Of a stretch of DNA of 64,000 nt, positions 48,991 through 55,220 are shown one piece after another. The DNA is from DASYVD01 sp050693035 (GTDB lineage: Bacteria; Actinomycetota; UBA4738; CALAEC01), in the NCBI GenBank assembly GCA_050693035.1, contig JBOGWB010000009.1:10202-74201 (forward strand). Reading direction: 5' to 3'. The notes under the pieces were generated by a model. The model was given only the letters and a program-made list of their open reading frames with translations. It was not told where the DNA came from and did no database searches. Every line of letters starts with the position of its first letter. Position 1 is the first letter of the stretch. A program made the position numbers and the translations under genes.

Positions 48991-49794
48991 ATGCCCTCTT
49001 CAAGGACCCCAGTCTCCCGTATGCGGCGGATGGCGTTCGCCACGTGGGCGGGCGTGCTGTCCGCCGCTGTGGGGATCGGCTTCTTCGGAGCGACCTCCCT
49101 CGTGCTGGCGTGGTTCGGGGGGGATGACCCGGCCATCCCGGTGACCGAACTTGGCTACGGCGCGCTCCTCGGCATCATCATCACGACCGGGATCCTGGTG
49201 CAGGTCCGGGCTCCAGAGCGGAGGATCGCGGGGGTGCAGCAGGCCGTGCTGGGGGCGCTGGCCCTCCTCATCTCGGCTCCCCTTGCTTCAGATCTACAGA
49301 ACCTCACGCCCGGGCTGGTGTTGCTGGCTGCATTGGCCATCCTGATCGGGCTCCACCCGGCGCGCCGGGAGCTCATCAGGCCCGGCTCCCGATTCAGCCC
49401 GCTGCCGGCCTCGATCGCTGGCTTGGGAGCGGTCCCATTGGTCGGCTACTCCCTGGCCATGGCCGCTCAGGCCCGGGAGCTGGTCGGCCCCCCGCATCAC
49501 GTCCAACGGCTGTCGACGATGGCTGCCCTGGCGATCAGCATCATCCTGGTTGCCCTCCTCGCGGCGTTCCGCACGACCGGATGGCGAATCCCTGCGTGGA
49601 GCGCCGGTGCCGCGACCGCTGTGTTCGGCCTCGCTTCACTCGCGTTCCCGACTCACATGGGATCCGCGGGGCGTGGATGGGGAGCCGTGGCCGTTAGGGG
49701 CGGAGTTCTCTTCATCGTCGTGGCGCAATTGGAGGCCGGACGGTGGCATCGACGTTCCGCCGCGCACCCGAGAGCATCCTCCAAGGAAGGGTGA
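48991..49794 (+). CDS. seven-helix membrane protein of unknown function
   Basis: 267 residues with about seven membrane segments (AFATWAGVLSAAVGIGFFGA, GALLGIIITTGILV, VLGALALLISAPLA, GLVLLAALAILIGL, AGLGAVPLVGYSLAMAA, MAALAISIILVALLAAF, AAVFGLASLAF) and a HVQRLSTM loop. No family recognised with confidence. Start ATG 48991, with ATG 49021 possible. Confidence 0.6.
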   Translation: MPSSRTPVSRMRRMAFATWAGVLSAAVGIGFFGATSLVLAWFGGDDPAIPVTELGYGALLGIIITTGILVQVRAPERRIAGVQQAVLGALALLISAPLASDLQNLTPGLVLLAALAILIGLHPARRELIRPGSRFSPLPASIAGLGAVPLVGYSLAMAAQARELVGPPHHVQRLSTMAALAISIILVALLAAFRTTGWRIPAWSAGAATAVFGLASLAFPTHMGSAGRGWGAVAVRGGVLFIVVAQLEAGRWHRRSAAHPRASSKEG

Positions 49795-49833
49795 TGGCAA
49801 TCGACGTGACGAATCGGTGGTGAGTCGCTGGAT

Positions 49834-50349
49834 CTACGGCACGAGCACCGTACGCTGCTGCTGCTTGCGCCACCCGTAGCGGGTCATGCCCTGCGGCTTG
49901 TACACATTCAGCACCAAGATCACGAGCAACACGACCGTGCCGCCAACGGAGTGGACGAGTGTGCTCCCCAGCGCGCGGAGATCCTCAATGGAGGTTGTCG
50001 GATCGCCTGCTATTTCTGCGAAGTAGCGGATCGTGCTCGTCTCCGCCAGCAACGCGAGAGTCGCAATTACGGTCAGCAGAAATGAGATCAGGACCCAATA
50101 GTGCCGGAACAAGCCCCACTTGGTCCCCAGGGAAACGACAAGCCCGGTGAGCAGCGCGGCGAAGGCCAACGGGACGATGACGTACCGTGCGATCAGCTCC
50201 ATCGCGAGATAGGCGACACGCAACGTCTGAGCGTCCTGGCTGGTCGCAGCGGTAACGTCGAAGACCATGTAGGCAGCGACCGCGCCAATCCAGCCGACGG
50301 AGAGAGTGAGATGCATGGCGAGGGCGAACTTGCGGAGGGCGGGTGACAT
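49834..50349 (-). CDS. DUF2269-like four-helix membrane protein
   Basis: 171 residues from ATG 50349. Helices KFALAMHLTLSVGWIGAVAAYMVF, YVIVPLAFAALLTGLVVSLG, YWVLISFLLTVIATLALLAE and LVHSVGGTVVLLVILVLNVY. A His in helix 1 and in the last helix recalls heme- or quinone-linked membrane proteins, but no function is known. Divergent from the TetR gene, with a small membrane ORF between. Confidence 0.7.
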   Translation of the reverse strand: MSPALRKFALAMHLTLSVGWIGAVAAYMVFDVTAATSQDAQTLRVAYLAMELIARYVIVPLAFAALLTGLVVSLGTKWGLFRHYWVLISFLLTVIATLALLAETSTIRYFAEIAGDPTTSIEDLRALGSTLVHSVGGTVVLLVILVLNVYKPQGMTRYGWRKQQQRTVLVP

Positions 50350-50374
50350 GATCACAGCTGTTGCACCCCGTGTT

Positions 50375-50527
50375 CTATGGTCCGTGTTGCCCAGGTCCGT
50401 GTTGGCCCGGGAGGACGCCGGTGAGCGCCAGGATGACAACCAGCACGACCAGTACGGCGACGATGATCAAGGACACCTTCACCCAACGTGGCATCCCGAC
50501 CTTGGGGTAGGCGGGCGGTTCAGCCAT
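50375..50527 (-). CDS. 50-residue single-span membrane protein
   Basis: 50 residues: MAEPPAYPKVGMPRWVKV then one helix VSLIIVAVLVVLVVILALTG and a GQHGPGQHGP tail. GAGGAG six bases before ATG 50527 sets the start; the GTG at 50569 would add 14 acidic residues. Likely the same transcript as the downstream DUF2269-like gene. Function unknown, possibly controlled by the TetR gene. Confidence 0.6.
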   Translation of the reverse strand: MAEPPAYPKVGMPRWVKVSLIIVAVLVVLVVILALTGVLPGQHGPGQHGP

Positions 50528-50610
50528 CTGCGTCTCCTCGCTCTCTCGGGGAGGAGGTTCTTCGTCCACGACGCCAACATATCGAGACGGTTTGTCTATG
50601 TCAAATCACT

Positions 50611-50638
50611 GTGTCGTACTATCGTCGACACGTATACT
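50611..50638. promoter_or_regulatory. TetR promoter with overlapping palindrome
   Basis: GTGTCG (50611-50616) and CGACAC (50626-50631) form an inverted repeat with a 9-base centre. TATACT (50633-50638), 6 bases before ATG 50645, is a leaderless -10. A bound repressor would cover the promoter. Confidence 0.55.
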
Positions 50639-50644
50639 ACGGTG

Positions 50645-51223
50645 ATGCCGAGACGGTGGAAGGAGACGATCGAGGCGCACCGCCGCGAGGTGCGCGAGGC
50701 GATCCTGGACACCACTGCGGCGCTGGTGGCCGAGCACGGGCTGCTAACGGTGACGATGTCACGGATCGCCGAGGAGACCGGCATCGGACGGGCGACGTTA
50801 TACAAGTACTTCCCAGACGTTGAAGCGATCCTCTTCGCTTGGCACGAACGTCAGATCACTGGCCACCTCGAACATCTCGCCGGAGTCCGGGACCAGGCTG
50901 GTGACGCTGGCGAGCGACTCCAAGCTGTGCTGGAGGCCTACGCCCTCATCTCCCACGAGTCCCACGGGCACCACGACACCGAACTCGCCGCGTTCCTGCA
51001 TCGAGACAATCAGGTCCCCCGAGCGCAGCAGCAGGTCCGCGACATGATCCGAGGCCTGCTGAGCGAGGGGGCACAGACCGGCGAGCTCCGGAACGATGTC
51101 GCGCCTGACGAGCTTGCGAGCTACTGCCTCCACGCTCTCGCAGCAGCCAGCAGCGTGCCATCCAAGGCCGCGGTCCGCCGGCTGGTCACGGTCACATTGG
51201 ATGGGTTGCGTTCTCCGCGCTGA
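50645..51223 (+). CDS. TetR-family transcriptional regulator
   Basis: 192 residues. N-terminal helix-turn-helix: REAILDTTAALVAEHGLLTVTMSRIAEETGIGRATLYKYFPDVEAI. The C-terminal ligand domain (~70-190) is His-rich (SHESHGHHDTE), so metal or hydrophobic ligands are possible. Leaderless start at ATG 50645. It likely represses itself and the divergent membrane genes (50375, 49834). Confidence 0.9.
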   Translation: MPRRWKETIEAHRREVREAILDTTAALVAEHGLLTVTMSRIAEETGIGRATLYKYFPDVEAILFAWHERQITGHLEHLAGVRDQAGDAGERLQAVLEAYALISHESHGHHDTELAAFLHRDNQVPRAQQQVRDMIRGLLSEGAQTGELRNDVAPDELASYCLHALAAASSVPSKAAVRRLVTVTLDGLRSPR

Positions 51224-51376
51224 CTCGTTCGCCGGGACAGGTCCCAGGCCGGAGGTCGAACGTCACGTGTTCGGTCCCATCACTGTCCTCGACCGCGCGA
51301 GGACTCTGCCGGGCGGCCACCTCCTCCCCGCCCGGCGGCGTTTGGTGCAAGGCTTAGTGCAAGATTCCGGGCGTGG

Positions 51377-51988
51377 TCAGTCCAGCGCGAACGATCCTGT
51401 GACGATCTCGCCTGCTGGCTCGTACGTACCGATCACGACTCCAGTAGTGGAGACCTTGCTGTCGACGAGCTTCAGCGCGGAGGGGATAGCGCCTTCCGAG
51501 AACAGGCGTTTGCCCGACCCGATGACCACGGGGAAGACCCACAGGCGGAACTGGTCGACGAGGTTGTGGCGCAACAGCGTCTGGATCAGGTTCCCGCTTC
51601 CATGCACCTGCAGCTCTGGCCCATCTTCCTTCTTGAGCTCCGCGATGCCTTCGGCCGCGTCCCCCTCGATCAGGACCGAGTTGCTCCACTCCAGCGTGGG
51701 ATGACTCCGCGACGCGACGTATTTGGTGGCGTCGTTGAGCGGCTTGGCGCCGGCCTCCTCCGGGGCGTGCGGCCAGTGTGCAGCCATGATGTCGTAGGTC
51801 TTGCGGCCGAGAACCATGGCGAACGGCCTGCTCAGCGCCTCATCCATGACCTGCCCCATCTGCTCGTCCCAATAGTTCACCGACCAGCCACCGTGCGCGA
51901 ACCCGCCGCTGTCGTCCTCTCCGGGCCCGCCCGGTGCCTGCATGACCCCGTCGAGGGTCAAGAACGTGCTCACGATCAGCTTTCTCAT
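51377..51988 (-). CDS. dihydrofolate reductase-fold (RibD C-terminal-like) oxidoreductase
   Basis: 203 residues. MRKLIVSTFLTLDGVMQAPGGPGEDDSGGF, VLGRKTYDIMAAHWP, ELQVHGSGNLIQTLLRHNLVDQFRLWVFPVVIGSGKRLF are the family marks. The fold binds NADPH; the substrate (pterin-like or other) is unknown. These stand-alone members are common accessory genes and rarely act in riboflavin synthesis. Confidence 0.85.
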   Translation of the reverse strand: MRKLIVSTFLTLDGVMQAPGGPGEDDSGGFAHGGWSVNYWDEQMGQVMDEALSRPFAMVLGRKTYDIMAAHWPHAPEEAGAKPLNDATKYVASRSHPTLEWSNSVLIEGDAAEGIAELKKEDGPELQVHGSGNLIQTLLRHNLVDQFRLWVFPVVIGSGKRLFSEGAIPSALKLVDSKVSTTGVVIGTYEPAGEIVTGSFALD

Positions 51989-52259
51989 CTCTCGTATCCT
52001 TTCGATCGCACCCCGGCTTGAGTCAAGCACACTGCTTATGAGACGGCTTGGCGGAGCAAACCTCATCGCGAGCGTGGGCAGGCCCATGGCAACTCATGGG
52101 CGAAGGGCGGGCGGGAGATCAGGCCGCGGGCAACCAAATGCGGTCTCACTTGTCGGGTCGGGAGCCTAGAACGATTGGCTGGACGCTGGTACGCTCTGCT
52201 CCACTCAAAGGGCGGGCCTGGCGACGTCAGACGCCGATGAACCAATCGAGAGGGCACAC

Positions 52260-52718
52260 ATGACCGCCGAAACGAAGTTCGAACCGTCCAACGTGAACGT
52301 GAGGATCAAGATCTCGGCACTCTGGACGTCAATGCTGTTCGTCTTCGCCTACGTCGACCTCTTCAGCCTCTACCGACCCGACTTCCGGGCCGACCTCGAG
52401 GCTGGCGAAGTCGGCGGGTTCACCGTCAACCAGACGTTCCTCTTGGGGACCACCGTTTATGTCGTCATCCCCAGTCTGATGGTGTTCTTCACACTCATCC
52501 TGCGACCACGAGTCAACCGAATCGCCAACATCGCGCTGGGCATCGCGTATGCGCTCACCATCATCGCCGGCGCGATCGGCGAGTGGAACTACTACATCCT
52601 CGGCAGCGCCATCGAGGTCGCACTGCTCGCGGCCATCGTCTACTACGCCTGGACCTGGCCGAAAGAAGAAGTCTCGGAGGCGCCTTCGCCGGGGGCGAGG
52701 TCGAGACTGACACCTTGA
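52260..52718 (+). CDS. DUF6326-type membrane protein
   Basis: 152 residues, four membrane helices (ISALWTSMLFVFAYVDLFSL, FLLGTTVYVVIPSLMVFFTLIL, NIALGIAYALTIIAGAIGEW, AIEVALLAAIVYYAWTWP). The YVDLFSLYRPDFRAD turn after helix 1 is the family mark. GAGAGGG sits 6 bases before the ATG. Function unknown. Confidence 0.72.
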   Translation: MTAETKFEPSNVNVRIKISALWTSMLFVFAYVDLFSLYRPDFRADLEAGEVGGFTVNQTFLLGTTVYVVIPSLMVFFTLILRPRVNRIANIALGIAYALTIIAGAIGEWNYYILGSAIEVALLAAIVYYAWTWPKEEVSEAPSPGARSRLTP

Positions 52719-52771
52719 ATGGGGCGGCTGTCCACGGCAGACTTGGACAGGAACAACGGCGCTCTACGATG

Positions 52772-53353
52772 TTACGAAGCGTCCGCTCTGGCCTCAGGAG
52801 GACGCGCGCCGGCGGGAACCTCGTCCGGCGGGAGTCCCGAAGCCGCCTCGAGGCGGCCGCTGAAGTTGAAGAACGAGGCGAGCGCGGTCGCGTCGTAGAT
52901 CCCGTCCTCGTCCCACCCGGCTCGGCGCAGCGCTTCGATGTCAGCATCGTCGACTGTCGACGGGGCCTTCGTCAGCTTCTCGGCATAGTCGAGGAGGGCG
53001 CGCGTCTTCTCGTCGAGGTCGTACGTGCGCCAGGTGGTGGCGAACTCCAGGTTCAGGTGCTCCTCTCCGGTCAGGCGGCGCACGGCCGCTGTATGGAGAC
53101 CGAGTCAGGGAGCCCCGTTGACGTGACCGTTGACAACGACGGCGAGCATCTCGCGCTGGAGGCGGGTCAGCGGCGAAGACTTGCGGAGATGCAGATGGTT
53201 GTAGATCCCCACTACGCGGCGCCCAACTGCGAGGTCGACGAGCAGGACCTTGGCGAGGCCGGGGACGTATCCGTACTGCCGCTTCGTCAGCCGCAGCGCC
53301 AACTTCCGAATCCCGCGCGCCTCTTCCTCTGAGACGGTCTTGATGCGAGCCAT
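52772..53353 (-). CDS. AhpD-like peroxidase-related protein with in-frame TGA at the catalytic Cys (candidate selenoprotein)
   Basis: 193 sense codons in one frame if the TGA at 53105-53107 is read through. Before it: MARIKTVSEEEARGIRK, QYGYVPGLAKV, SPLTRLQREMLAVVVNGHVNGAP. After it: LGLHTAAVRRLTGEEH, DLDEKTRALLDYAEKLTKAP, ASFFNFSGRLEA. The whole matches the AhpD/carboxymuconolactone-decarboxylase peroxidase-related family. The TGA falls where the family has the Cys of CxxxH (C-[LI]-[GA]-x-H; here TGA-L-G-L-H); the first Cys of CxxC is Gly. AAAGGAGG five bases before ATG 53353 is one of the best ribosome-binding sites in the window, arguing for a living gene. Selenocysteine or a nonsense mutation. 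Confidence 0.7.
53072..53091 (-). promoter_or_regulatory. candidate bacterial SECIS hairpin after the in-frame TGA
   Basis: Starting 13 bases after the TGA, CA-GCGGC, loop CGUGC, GCCGC-(C)-UG forms a 7-bp stem with one bulged C. The loop contains GU, about 21 bases from the UGA. Position and GU loop match bacterial SECIS elements; stem alone is weak evidence in GC-rich DNA. Confidence 0.45.
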
Positions 53354-53467
53354 GGGATCCTCCTTTGGCGGATTCGAGGCAGCTTCCGACTCGGTGCGGA
53401 CGCTGTCAAGGCGCCCGCTCTTCCGGCCTGTTGGTACGATCGGGTTGGCCGAGAGGAGCAGTTGGCG

Positions 53468-55207
53468 ATGCGAACGAATGCGAGCAGCGTGCTCGTGATC
53501 GGTTCCGGTGCATCAGGACAGCGGGCAGCGATCGCCGCCCACCAGGCCGGGGCGGATGTCCGGATGATCGCCAAGCGGCCCCGTCTGGACGCGCACACCG
53601 TGCTCGCTTCTGGGGGCATCAACGCGGCACTTGGAACGCGGGATCCCCAGGACAGCTGGGAGCAGCACTTCGTGGACACAATGAAGGAAGGCTACTTCCT
53701 GGGCGACCCACGCATGGTCGAGGTCATGGCCCGCGAGGCTCCGTCGGCGGTGAAGGAGCTGGAGGAGTGGGGCACCGGGTTCGCCCGGACCGAAGATGGC
53801 CGGCTCGATCAAAGATACTTCGGCGCTCACGTGTACCGGCGGACGTGCTACGCGGGCGACTACACGGGGCGAGCGATCCTCATCGCGCTGGCAAACAAGG
53901 CTCAGGAACTCGGAATCCCGGTCGTGGAGGACCAGTACGTTTCCAGTCTGCTGGTGGCCGATGGAGCCTGCTTTGGGGCACTCGCCTTCGACCTCCACAC
54001 GGGTGAGCGAACCGCGTTCCTCGCCGACGCCGTCATCCTCTGCACCGGCGGACACACCAGGACCTGGCGCCGCAGTACCTCCCGGCGAGATGAGAACTAC
54101 GGCGAGGGCATGGCGCTGGCCCTTGAAGCCGGATGCCGGCTGCGCGACATGGAGCTGGTGCAGTTCCATCCGACGGGCCTGGTGTCCCCGGAGGAGGTGG
54201 CCGGAAGCCTCGTCACCGAGGCCGTTCGCGGGGAGGGAGGGCGGCTGTTCAACGCTGCCGGCGAACGGTTCATGGCCCGCTACGACCCCCAGCGCCTGGA
54301 GCTCAGCACCAGAGACCGGGTGGCCCTGGCCAACTACACCGAGATCATGGAGGGACGCGGAGGTCCGAACGGCGGCGTGCACCTCGATGTCACCCACCTC
54401 GGCAAGGACCTGATCCTCGAGAAGCTCCCCCGGATGTATCGACAGTTCATCGAGTACCAGATGCTCGACATCTCGAAGGAGCCGATGGAGGTGGCGCCGA
54501 CGGCTCACTACTCCATGGGAGGGATCGCGGTCGAACCCGAGACGCATGCCACGGAGGTCTATGGCCTGTACGCCGTCGGGGAATGCGCGGGAGGGCTGCA
54601 CGGCGCCAATCGACTCGGGGGGAACTCGCTGGCGGAGACGGTGGTGTTCGGACGGCGAGCCGGGGAAGCGGCAGCCGCGTTCGCCGAGTCCCTCGAGGTG
54701 CAGATCCGCTCGAGACGAGTCATCGCAGAGACGAATGACGCCCTCGAGGCCATGATCAGGAAGGGACGCGAGCTCGCCCGGCCTCTCCAGCGCGCCGTTC
54801 GGAATCTCATGTGGGAACATTGCGGGGTCGTTCGAGACGAGGCCGGCCTCACCTCTGGTCTGGCAGCATTGGAGCAGATCAGAGCCGCTGCCACTGAGGT
54901 GGATGTGCGGCCCAGCGCAGAGGGGTGGGGAGACCTCGCGCATGCTCTGGACCTGCGTGCCGCGATGGTCACGGGCGAGGCGACCCTTCGCCTTGCCCTC
55001 GAACGACGTGAGACTCGGGGAGCCCACAACCGCTCGGACTACCCGGATCTGGACCCGAGCCTCGAGCTGAGTCTGCACGTTCGTCGGGATGCGTCTACAG
55101 GGGAGATGCTGGTTTCCCGCGAACCTCTGCCGCCCGTACCCGGGCGGCTGATGCCCTTATTTGAGGAGGCGGGGGAAATGACCGTGAAGACTCGTCTCCT
55201 GGAGTGA
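53468..55207 (+). CDS. FAD flavoprotein of the succinate dehydrogenase/fumarate reductase/aspartate oxidase family
   Basis: 579 residues. FAD site VLVIGSGASGQRAAIAAHQAG at ~8-28; AHTVLASGGINAALG has the His that covalently binds FAD in SdhA/FrdA; ELVQFHPTGL, NRRGERF-like FNAAGERFMARY, HYSMGGIAVEPET and VGECAGGLHGANRLGGNSL; C-terminal RRETRGAHNRSDYPDLDP. Active-site residues look complete. There is no Fe-S or membrane anchor subunit nearby, so a soluble fumarate reductase or aspartate-oxidase-like role is possible. AGAGGAG nine bases before ATG 53468; TACGAT (53435-53440) upstream. Confidence 0.88.
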   Translation: MRTNASSVLVIGSGASGQRAAIAAHQAGADVRMIAKRPRLDAHTVLASGGINAALGTRDPQDSWEQHFVDTMKEGYFLGDPRMVEVMAREAPSAVKELEEWGTGFARTEDGRLDQRYFGAHVYRRTCYAGDYTGRAILIALANKAQELGIPVVEDQYVSSLLVADGACFGALAFDLHTGERTAFLADAVILCTGGHTRTWRRSTSRRDENYGEGMALALEAGCRLRDMELVQFHPTGLVSPEEVAGSLVTEAVRGEGGRLFNAAGERFMARYDPQRLELSTRDRVALANYTEIMEGRGGPNGGVHLDVTHLGKDLILEKLPRMYRQFIEYQMLDISKEPMEVAPTAHYSMGGIAVEPETHATEVYGLYAVGECAGGLHGANRLGGNSLAETVVFGRRAGEAAAAFAESLEVQIRSRRVIAETNDALEAMIRKGRELARPLQRAVRNLMWEHCGVVRDEAGLTSGLAALEQIRAAATEVDVRPSAEGWGDLAHALDLRAAMVTGEATLRLALERRETRGAHNRSDYPDLDPSLELSLHVRRDASTGEMLVSREPLPPVPGRLMPLFEEAGEMTVKTRLLE

Positions 55208-55220
55208 CCCCGGCCGCTCC

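Noticed and set aside
54559..55078. Minus-strand frames opposite the FAD flavoprotein
   Set aside because: No motif; the plus strand has the complete flavoprotein motif set.
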